Shown here: positions 1 to 8,600 of the stretch, piece after piece
How the letters are laid out: the number at the start of each line of letters is the position of its first letter
Numbering within the stretch: position 1 is the first letter of the stretch
Source of the DNA: Microbacterium murale
GTDB lineage: Bacteria; Actinomycetota; Actinomycetes; Actinomycetales; Microbacteriaceae
Direction of reading: 5' to 3'
Assembly: GCF_014635185.1 (NCBI RefSeq)
Contig: NZ_BMCM01000003.1
Span: 62,001 to 126,000, forward strand
Length of the DNA: 64,000 nt
Translations under genes and position numbers: made by a program
The notes under the pieces: generated by a model
The model's input: only the letters and a program-made list of their open reading frames with translations
What the model was told of the DNA's origin: nothing
Database searches by the model: none

Positions 1-1
1 C

Positions 2-1000
2 ACCGCCATCCAAACCGAGGCAGAGAATCTACGGGGACTACTGGCATCCCGATCCGTGCGATACGACGATCTGAAATCGGCACTCGTTCCAACGCGGGAC
101 GGTCGCCAGGTGGTTTTCCTTTACGACTGGCTCGACGATCCCTCGCTCAACTACGCAGTCGCGTTTGCGAAGCTCTATCTGCCTCACCTCCGTAAGACGC
201 TGAGAACCAGCATGCTTCACGGCGACTTGCACGACTTCGGCGGTCCGATCCCGATACAAAGCTTGGACAATGAACTCGTGCGATCAGGGCCCGGGGCGCT
301 GAACTGGCGAACTCACTACGCCGTGTACTTCACGAATCTTCGAGACGATGACGTCACTACACTGCACGAGGCCTTAGTCGAAGTGCCGCGTTATCGCGGT
401 TACATCGACGTGTCCCGGGAAGGTCCTGTACGCGACTACCTCGACCGCACAGTCGCCCATGAATGGGTGATGACAGATGACAAGATTCTGCTCGATCACG
501 GCGGCGACGAACCATACGTTTCAGACCAGGATCCAGTTGGATTCGATCTGCAGGCTTTCGGCTATCAGGTGGTGAGCGTGATCGACTTCTATTTCGCTGC
601 CTTCTTGTCGTACAAAATCGAGGCGCAGGACGCCTTCCAGGCGTCCGAGGATCGTGATCTAACATTGGCGGCGGCCACGGGCGCGTGGCTTGACGTTGAC
701 GCCGCCTCGGTTGTTGTGCCACCGGAAAAGCTTGTGAAGTACCTCTTACGCGATGAGGGCAAGCTTCGGTTGATGACGAGCATCGGGTTGCAAGATGTCA
801 CGGCTGACGAACTCGCGAAGATCATCAAAGCGAAGATGTCGCAGAGCTACCTGTACGACTTCCGGGATGCCCCCGATGGAGCGTCAGTGTTCGCCGTCTC
901 TGCTGAGTTCGAGAAGGTCGACGGTGGAAGCGTTCGTCGGCTGTTGGCCCTCAAATATGACAAGGGAGCGGATGCGATCAGCCTCGTCAGCATGTACTGA
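2..1000 (+). CDS. Hypothetical protein of the mobile element, 5' end outside window
   Basis: I do not recognise this protein. The frame is open to the first bases of the window, reading TAIQTEAENLRGLL before the first internal start (GTG at 56), so the gene almost certainly begins to the left and about 332 residues are visible. The product looks soluble: no signal peptide, no membrane segment, mixed charged sequence, with a lysine-rich stretch (AKIIKAKMSQSYLYDF) near residue 280. It is the only plus-strand gene of the element and converges on the PIN-like gene, 80 bases away. Being next to other unknown cargo genes suggests an accessory (possibly defence) role, but no motif supports a function. 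If the GTG at 56 were used the protein would have 314 residues. Confidence 0.6.
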   Translation, partial: TAIQTEAENLRGLLASRSVRYDDLKSALVPTRDGRQVVFLYDWLDDPSLNYAVAFAKLYLPHLRKTLRTSMLHGDLHDFGGPIPIQSLDNELVRSGPGALNWRTHYAVYFTNLRDDDVTTLHEALVEVPRYRGYIDVSREGPVRDYLDRTVAHEWVMTDDKILLDHGGDEPYVSDQDPVGFDLQAFGYQVVSVIDFYFAAFLSYKIEAQDAFQASEDRDLTLAAATGAWLDVDAASVVVPPEKLVKYLLRDEGKLRLMTSIGLQDVTADELAKIIKAKMSQSYLYDFRDAPDGASVFAVSAEFEKVDGGSVRRLLALKYDKGADAISLVSMY

Positions 1001-1080
1001 ATCTGTGCTGATCTCGGACCGTCGTGTGGGGGTGAACTATGGCGTCGGGGTCCGTCGCACGGCTGGCCAACAACTTAGCT

Positions 1081-2325
1081 TCAGTCTGATGCTTGCCGTT
1101 CGTCGCTCTGAAACTCTGGCTTAGAAGTAGTCCTGGTTCCATCTTCGTCCAGCATTCGCACGACGTATCCCGCCGTCCGCTCAGCGTGGGTCAGCGGTCT
1201 TGGAGGCGTCAGGGTGAAGCTCACCCCAGGTGCGACTTGAATCCATCCCGTAGGGTCCTCAGCAATCGAGGAAGCGGTGTCGATCAGCGCTGGGAGCAGG
1301 GTGAGCAAGTCTTCCAGTCGGCTAATGACCGCCGATCCGTAGCGGTCGGGCGCCTTCGTCCTGTTCACCAAGGCTGCAGCATCCTTGTCTGCGACCACAA
1401 CGTCGCAATAGGGAATCGCGATGCTCAGCGCATCAATATCGCGGAGCATGTTCCAGCTCCAGCTTCTGTGTGAGTCACGAACGATCTCCAGCTTCAGCTC
1501 GGCGGCAATGCGCAATGTCGGGACACGTTCTACGAATGAGACGATTCGCTGGCGTGACTTGACTCCGTCTGCGACCGGACTGATTGCGGACAGCGAAAGG
1601 CGATACTCATGGAACAACGAGATCAAAAGATCGAGGTACTCATGGCTGAGTTCACGAGCCAACAGCCATACGCGGAGCTCGGTTCGAGATGGACGCGGAT
1701 GCTCGAGCAGTCGCTCTTCTAGTAGCTCCTCCCACGCGAGGCGGTTCCCCTCAGCTGTCTCGTGAGCGCGGGGAGGTCGATAACCGTACTCGGCAAGAAG
1801 CGGCAGATCTTCGTCCGCCGGCCCGGCCAACATCTCAGTCTCCGCGTACTGATTGATGTGACGTAACCACACCGGGTCAACTGATGACACAACCCGACCG
1901 GTCTGGTCGAGTGCGCGAAGGAACGCGTGCTTGCCTCGAAACGCCCAACTGACACCAATCCCCAGGGGATTTGTCTTCTTGGGGCGGAAGGTCGGTCGTC
2001 CGACTGTTTCGTGGAGTGCAACAAGGAGCTGCTGGCGGACGAGGTCGTTCTGCCGACGCAACGTCCGCATCTGGCTCACTGTGGCCATGATGGTGGCGAG
2101 ATCGCGTCGTTGGCGCGGATCAGCGATCCTCAGCGTCTCTTCGTAGTGAGTAGCAGAAAGCGGAAAGACAACGCCCGCCGCGCTCGCTTCGCGGATCGCC
2201 TCCAATACCTTGACGTCGGCTGCTACGCGCGGGCGCCCCGCGGCGGCCAGAGCCATACGAATCCACACCCACTGATCGAGATAGACAGTCGGGCGTTCTG
2301 TCCGCGCTTGGTTCGAGGTCGACAC
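1081..2325 (-). CDS. Large PIN-like domain protein, element cargo
   Basis: 414 residues. The N-terminus (VYLDQWVWIRM, D17) resembles the first strand and acidic residue of PIN ribonuclease domains. A second acidic site follows in SATHYEETLR (E62/E63). The C-terminal part has a DIDAL segment (about 296-300) and CDVVVADKD (D313), matching the third and fourth acidic positions of PIN folds. About 230 mostly helical residues separate the halves, far more than in the 130-residue VapC toxins, so this would be a PIN-like domain with a large insertion. Function is inferred: an RNase or effector. The start is GTG at 2325, placed exactly 6 nt after CAGAAT, a -10-like hexamer. A decayed antitoxin-like gene lies 104 bases upstream on the same strand. 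The PIN assignment rests on motifs only. Confidence 0.6.
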   Translation of the reverse strand: MSTSNQARTERPTVYLDQWVWIRMALAAAGRPRVAADVKVLEAIREASAAGVVFPLSATHYEETLRIADPRQRRDLATIMATVSQMRTLRRQNDLVRQQLLVALHETVGRPTFRPKKTNPLGIGVSWAFRGKHAFLRALDQTGRVVSSVDPVWLRHINQYAETEMLAGPADEDLPLLAEYGYRPPRAHETAEGNRLAWEELLEERLLEHPRPSRTELRVWLLARELSHEYLDLLISLFHEYRLSLSAISPVADGVKSRQRIVSFVERVPTLRIAAELKLEIVRDSHRSWSWNMLRDIDALSIAIPYCDVVVADKDAAALVNRTKAPDRYGSAVISRLEDLLTLLPALIDTASSIAEDPTGWIQVAPGVSFTLTPPRPLTHAERTAGYVVRMLDEDGTRTTSKPEFQSDERQASD

Positions 2326-2331
2326 GGTTAC

Positions 2332-2337
2332 ATTCTG
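2332..2337 (-). promoter_or_regulatory. -10-like hexamer CAGAAT before PIN-like gene
   Basis: CAGAAT on the minus strand is followed by 6 nt and then the GTG at 2325, the same geometry as the leaderless promoters elsewhere in the window. The first base departs from TAnnnT, so the support is modest. Confidence 0.35.
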
Positions 2338-2428
2338 CGGGGGACCACAGACACAAGACCGATCGTGCCACGATTCTGTCTAGCTTCGATGCGTTCGATG
2401 CTCGGGCACTAGCGAAATGAATCGGGGT

Positions 2429-2675
2429 CTAAGCCGAGACGGCGGCGATTGCGGACACGGGCTTAACAGATCCGGCGTTCGTGCGTTCATAGATGACTTG
2501 CGCAATGGTGAGACCCTCGATCGCGCGAAGTAGCGCCGCGTACAGCTCAGATGGACGCCGGCGCCTTCCGGGCGCCGACACGTACCAAATACGAGCGGCT
2601 CTGCAAGTCGTCCCTCAGCACGGAATCGACGGAGCACTTGGGGTAGCGCATCTCGGGCACCAAAGGCGTCGACAT
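2429..2675 (-). pseudogene. Decayed Phd/YefM-like antitoxin (two frameshifts)
   Basis: No single open frame covers this stretch, but two frames on the minus strand join into one recognisable small protein. The first reads VDAFGARDALPQVLRRF then RAEGRLAEPLVFGTCRRPEG, and the second reads ELYAALLRAIEGLTIAQV then IYERTNAGSV before a TAG at 2429-2431. This is the shape of actinobacterial Phd/YefM-type antitoxins (RFRAEG..AEPLVFG..RRPE....ELY..LL.AIED). Restoring one base near 2548-2552 joins the halves. A second lost base near 2667-2672 would connect the frame to the ATG at 2675, which has a good GGAGG just upstream. The result would be about 83 residues. It lies between the metallophosphoesterase and the PIN-like gene, same strand. 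The family call is from memory of the motif; sequencing error is the alternative. Confidence 0.5.
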
Positions 2676-2764
2676 GCCTCCGTCCTGGCTCGTTTTGGTG
2701 AATATTGAGTATCGGACTGGCCGGAGCTGATGATGGCTCGTGGAGCTATCGGATGCTGTCGCGA

Positions 2765-3580
2765 TCAGCGCCAGCCGCGAATGTCGGCTAGAGGCAGTAT
2801 CTCGAATGACAGGGTAGCCATGTCGAGCACTCCGGCATTCCCGGCGAACGTGTCCCGATCGAGGCTGACAACGCTTCGGCCGTCATCGCGCTCAAGATCA
2901 CCGAATACGTGCATGTGACCGTGCATGTGCAGGTGGGGGAGCGCCGCGTCGGCCACGCGCTGTACTCGCTCTCGCTGGGCAGCAGATATGGCCAACGCCT
3001 CGGGAGGAAACTCGTGCGGGTTGTTCATCAGCAGCCTCTGCACCTCCGGTACCGCGGCTGTCGGCGACTCGTGCGTGAGCATGAGGTCGGCCGGGCCTCC
3101 CGTAATTGCGGCGGCCTCCATCCGTTCCGTGATGAGTTCCTCTTCGAACCAGTCCTTACCCGCGGTGCGAAAAGCCTTGTCGACGCTGGACGCGCCGCCG
3201 AGCGATAGCACCTCGCGTCCGGCGATCTTGAAACGAAACGGCCGGGAGAGGAGCCACACGACTTCGCTGACTCTGATCGCCATCCCGGGGGCGTTCTCCT
3301 GGGCCGCGGTGATGTGATCCCACTCTTCGTGGTTACCGAGCGTGACGAGCACTCGCTCAATGCCTGCGCGCTTCGACCAGTAGTCAACAGGATGCGTGCC
3401 GAGATGGCCGTGGTCGAAGCCGTAATCTCCAAGCTGAAGGATTGTGCGCAGCGATGGGGCATGTCGACGCATCGCTGGCAGCAGCGTCTGGATCCATCCC
3501 GCGTTGCCGTGGAGGTCGCCGACGACCCACACGCGCTTATCAGGGAGGTCGAATGTGTCGGCCGTCTCATGGATCTGCAT
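2765..3580 (-). CDS. Calcineurin-like metallophosphoesterase
   Basis: 271 residues carrying the full metallophosphoesterase metal-binding series: GDLHGN (21-26), GDYG (51-54), GNHE (82-85), LTHESP (about 168) and HMHGHMH near residue 220. These bind two metal ions, so a phosphoester hydrolase acting on nucleotides, nucleic-acid ends or phosphoproteins is expected; the substrate cannot be told. No signal peptide, hence cytoplasmic. The sequence is close in style to phage- and element-borne phosphoesterases. It lies between the mobilization module and the decayed antitoxin, same strand. The start is ATG at 3580; no strong ribosome-binding site is seen, only GATGAGTAG just before it. Confidence 0.85.
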   Translation of the reverse strand: MQIHETADTFDLPDKRVWVVGDLHGNAGWIQTLLPAMRRHAPSLRTILQLGDYGFDHGHLGTHPVDYWSKRAGIERVLVTLGNHEEWDHITAAQENAPGMAIRVSEVVWLLSRPFRFKIAGREVLSLGGASSVDKAFRTAGKDWFEEELITERMEAAAITGGPADLMLTHESPTAAVPEVQRLLMNNPHEFPPEALAISAAQRERVQRVADAALPHLHMHGHMHVFGDLERDDGRSVVSLDRDTFAGNAGVLDMATLSFEILPLADIRGWR

Positions 3581-3865
3581 CTACTCATCATGCCCATGAG
3601 TACGGACATCCGGCGGGGTGTCAAAAACACAGCATGAAACTGGAATGTCGCCGAAATTCGTGGGCGCCGCGTGGCCATATTATGGTCGGCGGCCGTTCAT
3701 CGCTTGCGCGAAAATAGATGCTCTGTCCGCGTAGTGGCCACACGGGGACTAGAAAATGACCGGTTGAGGGGCACTTTCTGGACCTGGTCGCTCGAGTCCT
3801 CTCAGAGGGAGCGCACTGACCACGATATGGACACTCGAAGGCCCCTTTTCGCCCACCGCACAGCG
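3581..3865. other. Non-coding gap between cargo and mobilization module
   Basis: 285 bases separate the metallophosphoesterase start from the relaxase stop. I see no coherent reading frame, RNA gene or strong repeat. It probably holds the promoter of the metallophosphoesterase and the terminator of the relaxase operon, but neither is clear. Confidence 0.4.
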
Positions 3866-5254
3866 CTAGTCGCCGACCCCTCTTTGTTTTTCGGGCCCGG
3901 GAAGCGCCGCCTCATCGAAGAGTTCGGGGAACCGCAGCCGCAACGGGCGAGGCCTGGGGGAGACCGCCCCAATCTCATCGGCGACAGTCTTCGTCCGTGC
4001 TGATCGCTCTTGCGCTACGTCGTGCGGAGCTTCCTCGAGCGACGTGGTCTCGGGTTCTGGATCGGGATCGGCGATCCGCGGCTGAGCTGTTTGAAGCTCA
4101 GACAGTCCGACTGTGCCCGGGACGGCAGAAGCCTTGCTGGGCGCGTGAGCCTCGACATCCGTCATCGCCTCGTCGTTCGACAGGGCCGCAGCCACCAGGC
4201 GCTGAGCGGCGGCACTTGCCTCCTGTGCCGCCTCGTCCAGAGCGATCCGCATACGATCCTTGGGGGACAGCCGGCGTTCAGTTGTGGTCTTCTGTGGCAA
4301 GGACACTTTCACCGCGTTGTTGCGAACGAACGTCGCCTCAACTTCGTCCATCTCGAAGGCCGTGCCGAGCGTGGTGCATCTGCGGCGATCGCTGGCCGTC
4401 GGTTCAGCGAGGGTACCGTCGGGCTCTTCGCGCAGCATCCCGTAGGAGATGCCCCGCCCACCCTTACCTCGCTGCTCGATATTCACCCCGCGGGTTCTTC
4501 CAATCTCGACGAAGCTGTCCCAGTCAACAGCGGCAGAGTCCGCCATAGTCTGCTCGATGCTGGACTTGAGCATCGTCAAGCTGAATGGCTCCTTCCGCCG
4601 GGTGCCGCCGAAATCGTCGATCAGCTCGCATTCGGCCACCCAGTGGACGTAGCGGTGGTACTCCCGCAGCTCGCTGCTTTGGACGGAGTCGGCTCCGCGC
4701 AGTGCGCTTGGCTCGCCGCGTTCCCGGCGTTCGGTGGCGTCGCTGAAGACCTTCTTGAGGTCTTCACGCTGCTCGAAACCCTGCTCTTCGAGCATGCGTT
4801 CGTGAGCTTCCACCAGCCGTGCGTGGCTGATGATGCTGCTATTGAGGCTGCGGCCTGTGCGTGTCTCGACAGAATTCACGACTAGGTGGTTGTGGACGCA
4901 GCCAGCACGTCCGTCTCTCTGCGTGACGACGAGCACGTGTCGCCCGGGGAAGCGATCTTCGGCGAGGGCTCTGCCGAGCTTCTGAGCGGTCATCCAGGCA
5001 TCGGGATCGTCGGGATCCAGTTCGTCTTTCGCGAAGCTCTGGATGACGTGATACGCCTGTACGAAAGCGCCCTGTTTGTCCTTTCCCCATTTCTTCCGCA
5101 CATCACGCATCTGGTGCTGAGCCACGGACACGAGCAGTCCGCCGACGCCGGACGCCATGACGTAGCGCTCGTCCCGCTGGTCTGGCTTGTCTTCGAGCGC
5201 GTAGCTGATCAGCGCGTCCGCAGATCGGGTCGAGCTCGCCACCACCACAGGCAC
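3866..5254 (-). CDS. Relaxase / mobilization nuclease
   Basis: 462 residues from GTG 5254. A relaxase nicks oriT and pilots the strand during conjugative transfer. The N-terminal domain (about 1-200) matches the Relaxase/Mobilization nuclease family: ALISYALEDK with a candidate catalytic tyrosine (Y18), AYHVIQSF (H69), and the metal-binding histidine triad HVLVVTQRDG and CVHNHLVVNSV (H106, H121, H123). The C-terminal third is charged and low in complexity, as usual for these proteins. A longer frame reaches 5461 but overlaps the MobC-like gene; GTG 5254 starts right after that gene's TAA and lies about 10 nt after GAGGG, so the two are translationally coupled. No coupling protein or type IV secretion gene is in the window, so transfer would rely on a helper. 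Confidence 0.87.
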   Translation of the reverse strand: MPVVVASSTRSADALISYALEDKPDQRDERYVMASGVGGLLVSVAQHQMRDVRKKWGKDKQGAFVQAYHVIQSFAKDELDPDDPDAWMTAQKLGRALAEDRFPGRHVLVVTQRDGRAGCVHNHLVVNSVETRTGRSLNSSIISHARLVEAHERMLEEQGFEQREDLKKVFSDATERRERGEPSALRGADSVQSSELREYHRYVHWVAECELIDDFGGTRRKEPFSLTMLKSSIEQTMADSAAVDWDSFVEIGRTRGVNIEQRGKGGRGISYGMLREEPDGTLAEPTASDRRRCTTLGTAFEMDEVEATFVRNNAVKVSLPQKTTTERRLSPKDRMRIALDEAAQEASAAAQRLVAAALSNDEAMTDVEAHAPSKASAVPGTVGLSELQTAQPRIADPDPEPETTSLEEAPHDVAQERSARTKTVADEIGAVSPRPRPLRLRFPELFDEAALPGPEKQRGVGD

Positions 5255-5255
5255 G

Positions 5256-5774
5256 TTAGGCCGACCCTCGGGGTGGAAGTCCGTGCCCGGCGAGGACTGC
5301 GATCCGATGCTCGATATCGTCTGGCACAGCGCGCAGCTCGACGACTGCCTGCAGTGCCTCGGACAGCTCGCTCTGCGTGACCAGATCGCCACTGTTGATC
5401 CGCTTCGCGATCTGATTGAGGTTGCCGCCGATGCGCGCAATGTGGTTGCGCATAGGGGCAAGTTCGTAGCCGAGCCGGTCTGAGATCGCAGCCAGGCTCC
5501 AGGAGCTCGAAGAGGTGGCGTCCCGATCGATCAACAGCGCCCGGGCTTCCGCGTCCTCCACGGCGGGCTTGTCTGTTATGAGGAGCCGAAGAGCTTCGGA
5601 GAAGGTGACCTCTTCGAGGTCGCGTCCGGAGGATGTAGCCAACGCTCGCCGCACGTCTTCGACGGCTCGTTCCTCGTCGTCGCTGAACCGCAATGTGCGG
5701 CGCTTCGCGAAGTTGACGGCCTTCTTCCTCGACCGACGTGGCGGCGCTTCGCTTGCCTCGTTGGTCCTCGTCAT
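5256..5774 (-). CDS. MobC-like mobilization accessory protein
   Basis: 172 residues from ATG 5774, which is preceded by AAGGGGA at 8 nt; the frame continues upstream to 5984 but that part runs through the inverted repeat and lacks coding character. The N-terminus is basic (RRSRKKAVNFAKRR). The middle (FSDDEERAVEDVRR) looks like a ribbon-helix-helix type DNA-binding segment. The C-terminal part, PMRNHIARIGGNLNQIAKRI, carries the hallmark of MobC relaxosome proteins (a G-x-N-L-N-Q-I-A core). Such proteins bind oriT and assist the relaxase encoded immediately downstream, two bases away. The possible oriT lies just upstream of its start, the usual arrangement. Confidence 0.8.
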   Translation of the reverse strand: MTRTNEASEAPPRRSRKKAVNFAKRRTLRFSDDEERAVEDVRRALATSSGRDLEEVTFSEALRLLITDKPAVEDAEARALLIDRDATSSSSWSLAAISDRLGYELAPMRNHIARIGGNLNQIAKRINSGDLVTQSELSEALQAVVELRAVPDDIEHRIAVLAGHGLPPRGSA

Positions 5775-5795
5775 CAGTCCGTCCCCTTCGCTCGG

Positions 5796-5860
5796 TTCTT
5801 TGTGCAGTCTGGGCCTCTGCTTCCCCGCTCCGCGAGGGTGGTCCCAGACTACACAAAGAA
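5796..5860. other. Candidate oriT: 18-bp imperfect inverted repeat
   Basis: TTCTTTGTGCAGTCTGGG at 5796-5813 is matched by CCCAGACTACACAAAGAA at 5843-5860, an inverted repeat with one mismatch in 18 around a 29-nt spacer. It lies 22 nt upstream of the MobC-like start, in the non-coding gap (5775-6076) of the mobilization module, which is where oriT is normally found. I could not identify a nic site by comparison with known families. It could alternatively be an operator for the mob operon. Confidence 0.55.
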
Positions 5861-6076
5861 CGGCGAGCAGTTTATCCGTCGGACATATCGCGTCGCTCAT
5901 GTCTTCGGATACTTCTCGGTCAGGCCTCCGTCCCGACACCCGGTGAAGGCTCTCGCCTTCCCCCACCTGTGGTGGGTCCCCCATCGAAAACGAAAGAACC
6001 CTCCAGCGCCCTGAAGGCGGCGGGAGAGTTCTCTTCGTGCGCTGACGCGAGCTGATAGATCGCTGAGTCAGCCTTG

Positions 6077-6493
6077 TCAGCCGGCGCGCTGAAGCGCAGC
6101 CAACTGACCGGCCGAAGCCGGTGCGAACCGCTGGTCGTTCGCGGCCTCGGCGTGCGCAACAGCACCGTCGGGACCGCGCCCGCTGTCCGATGGCTCGTAC
6201 GTCGTTCGATACGACTCCGTGACCGCCAACAGGGCTGAGACTGCCTCGATCAAACGCGCGCTTCGTTTGACCTCATCCTTGTCTGTGGCGACCTCATATG
6301 CGCCGTTTTTGCCTTCGCGGCTGATCGGTCGCTCAGGCTTCAGGTCGAGCAACTCGTAGAGCTGCTCGACGGCGTCGCAACGGGCGAACGCGGCGACCTT
6401 CATCGCATCGTTCACGCTCTTGTCATGCGCCGCCTGCTCAGCGGCCAGCTCGGCGATCTGAGCAGCGCGGATCTGGCTACGTGTTCTTTTCAT
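6077..6493 (-). CDS. Hypothetical element protein, helical
   Basis: 138 residues, unrecognised. The N-terminal 50 residues (RAAQIAELAAEQAAHD and following) are alanine- and glutamate-rich and probably form a long helix or coiled coil. The middle contains QLYELLDLKPERPISREG and a polar stretch, the C-terminus is disordered. No membrane segment. ATG 6493 has a strong AAGGAGAT 6 nt upstream, so translation is well supported. It sits between the primase-helicase and the possible oriT on the same strand, so it may act in replication or in relaxosome assembly; that is only positional inference. Confidence 0.65.
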   Translation of the reverse strand: MKRTRSQIRAAQIAELAAEQAAHDKSVNDAMKVAAFARCDAVEQLYELLDLKPERPISREGKNGAYEVATDKDEVKRSARLIEAVSALLAVTESYRTTYEPSDSGRGPDGAVAHAEAANDQRFAPASAGQLAALQRAG

Positions 6494-6560
6494 AGGGATC
6501 TCCTTCCGTCAGGTTTTCAGGGCAGCCCCGTCGGGCGGGGCTCGGTTTGGAAGCCTGGAT

Positions 6561-8600
6561 CTATGCGGCGAGCCCGACGTAGTCCGACACGGCTTCGTCT
6601 TCATCGACCGCCGCTTGGGCGGCAAGAAGAGCGCGGTCGAGGTTGACCGAACGCGCGTAAATCGCTTGCGCGTAGGTGCGGCCAGGATGCGAACAACCTC
6701 CGCAGCCCGTGCCCATGCGTCGAACATGAGCGTGATCATCCAGGTGAGCGGGATCAGTCACGCCATCATCCACTTCTGCGCGACGCTTCCAGAGCGCCAG
6801 ATCCTCGGCGTACAGCTTCTTGACGACAGCGAGGCGGTCTTCCGGCGTCGTAGCGAGCGAGTTCGAGAACTGCAACGAGGTAGAGGTCGTGGCCGACATC
6901 GCCGCGCGGTCTCGGAAGATCACGTTGCGGTACTGCTTTCCCTTTTCGACATTGAGCCACTTGTACCTGTCGAGTCCGTACTGCTCGATGAGTTCTCCGT
7001 CGCCGGACACGTGAACCGAGGCCTTCTTCGGCTTGCCCTGACCGAGATCCAGCCATTCTCCAGCGTCGTCGAAGACGGCAGCGCGGATGCTCTTGTCGAA
7101 AGTGGCGCGATCGGTGATCAACCCGTTTGGTTTGTTCTGCGCGAACCATGCCTTGTACATCTCCCAGAGCAGCTCAAGAGGAAGTAGATCCCGCTCGAAG
7201 AGGTCCTTGTGCTGGTCCCAGAACATGCGCGGAACATCGTTCGTCGCCTTCGCCTCGCGCAGTACGCTGCGCGTGGACGCGGTCTCGGTGAAGCCGGTGA
7301 AGTTCATCTCCAGCGCCCGCCGCAGCACGTACTCGAGGACGTCGCTTCGGTGGATGTAGTCATCGCGGATGTACGTTCGCTCGATGCCGCCGAAGTGCGC
7401 GAGCATCGGGATGAAGAGCCAGCGTCGCCACATACTCTCCCCGTGGTCACCCAAACGGGGAAGGGCATTGAGGCAGTGCACTTGAGTACCGACAAAGATC
7501 ATGTTGTATGGGGCGACGTACTTGGGGTTGATTAGGAGCGGGTCGCGTGTCGCGAGCAGCTTCAGCGTCTCGCCGTTCTTGATGAAGTCGTTCGTTGCGT
7601 TCTCGTCGGAAACGACAAGGGACTTGCCTGCGATGGCCGGGAGGAAGGCGTCTTGCCCGAGCTTTGCAATCGTCGTGCTGAGTGTATTCGCCACACCCGC
7701 GACATTCATCAGCCACTGAATCACCGTGCCCTTGCCATTATTTCCGCGCGGACTGTAGAGACCCACGATCTTGTTGGTCCGAACATTCGGCTGAACGACG
7801 GCCGCGAACAACTGCCACATAATCAACTCAATTCCATCGTCACCCGCGGCGAACTCTCGAATGGCGCTGTCCACGTCCCAGTCAATTCCGTCGTCCTCGT
7901 TATGGATCGTCGGGTTCACCGCATCGGCGACGTAAGCGACCGGGATACGAGTCAAGAACACCCGATCAGACGAGAAAGCGTGCAAGGCACCCGTAGGGCG
8001 ATGAAAGTCCCCGTTGCCGACCGCAGTCCACTCGTTTCCCGAGACAGCTTGGATCGAGGGAGCAAAAGCCCTTAGAGAAGCCGTCACGTCTCTAAGGAAT
8101 GAGCTGCTTCCTCGTGCATATTCGAAGACGAGCGAAGCGATCGCGTCGTCACTGCGCATGTAGATTCCGCGGTCATGCAAATAGATGACTAGGGGATCGG
8201 TGTCGCTCCGTCCTCCGGAGCCATCACGGGCAGTGACCAATAGAGCGACATGGTGCAGGCGGCAGAGCACCTGTGCAACCTGAATGGCGGTGAGGCTTAT
8301 CAGAAGCGGAAGCTTTTCGCCCCTATCTCGGCCGGAGTTCGCGATGCGGAGCTCCGCATTGACAGCACGCAGCAGTTCGCTCTCCACCTGAAAGGGATGA
8401 GGTCGATTGTCGGGGTCGAGATCTGCGAGATATTGCGTGGTGATTCCGCGAATGATCGAGTTCTGCGTCCCAAGAATCGTTGGCATCGCGGGAGCCATGA
8501 GGTTAAGATTGGTGTCAGCGCCGCCAAACGCTTCGGGATCCGCTCCACCTTCGGTGGGGCGGATTTTTCGTTCCGCCATAAGTCCGTCGCTCTCCGTCAC
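6561..8600 (-). CDS. D5/P4-type primase-helicase of the element
   Basis: 679 residues from GTG 8600, which overlaps the stop of the HTH gene (GTGA) and is preceded by GAAGGGAA; an in-frame ATG at 8579 is the alternative. The C-terminal half is a superfamily 3 type AAA+ helicase: Walker A YSPRGNNGKGT (residues 282-292), Walker B-like SLVVSDENA (D332, E333), then LLATRDPL, NMIFVGTQ and WRRWLFIP typical of the phage/plasmid DNA primase (P4) C-terminal family. The N-terminal 250 residues lack the classical Toprim or AEP motifs that I could recognise. Such proteins replicate excised satellite and plasmid-like elements. The GGGTGAT repeat region about 600 bases away is the natural candidate for its origin. 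Confidence 0.85.
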   Translation of the reverse strand: MTESDGLMAERKIRPTEGGADPEAFGGADTNLNLMAPAMPTILGTQNSIIRGITTQYLADLDPDNRPHPFQVESELLRAVNAELRIANSGRDRGEKLPLLISLTAIQVAQVLCRLHHVALLVTARDGSGGRSDTDPLVIYLHDRGIYMRSDDAIASLVFEYARGSSSFLRDVTASLRAFAPSIQAVSGNEWTAVGNGDFHRPTGALHAFSSDRVFLTRIPVAYVADAVNPTIHNEDDGIDWDVDSAIREFAAGDDGIELIMWQLFAAVVQPNVRTNKIVGLYSPRGNNGKGTVIQWLMNVAGVANTLSTTIAKLGQDAFLPAIAGKSLVVSDENATNDFIKNGETLKLLATRDPLLINPKYVAPYNMIFVGTQVHCLNALPRLGDHGESMWRRWLFIPMLAHFGGIERTYIRDDYIHRSDVLEYVLRRALEMNFTGFTETASTRSVLREAKATNDVPRMFWDQHKDLFERDLLPLELLWEMYKAWFAQNKPNGLITDRATFDKSIRAAVFDDAGEWLDLGQGKPKKASVHVSGDGELIEQYGLDRYKWLNVEKGKQYRNVIFRDRAAMSATTSTSLQFSNSLATTPEDRLAVVKKLYAEDLALWKRRAEVDDGVTDPAHLDDHAHVRRMGTGCGGCSHPGRTYAQAIYARSVNLDRALLAAQAAVDEDEAVSDYVGLAA

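Noticed and set aside
5775-6076. Extension of the MobC-like frame, or a small gene, across the inverted repeat
   Set aside because: ATG 5774 has a clear ribosome-binding site and the upstream residues are not coding in character.
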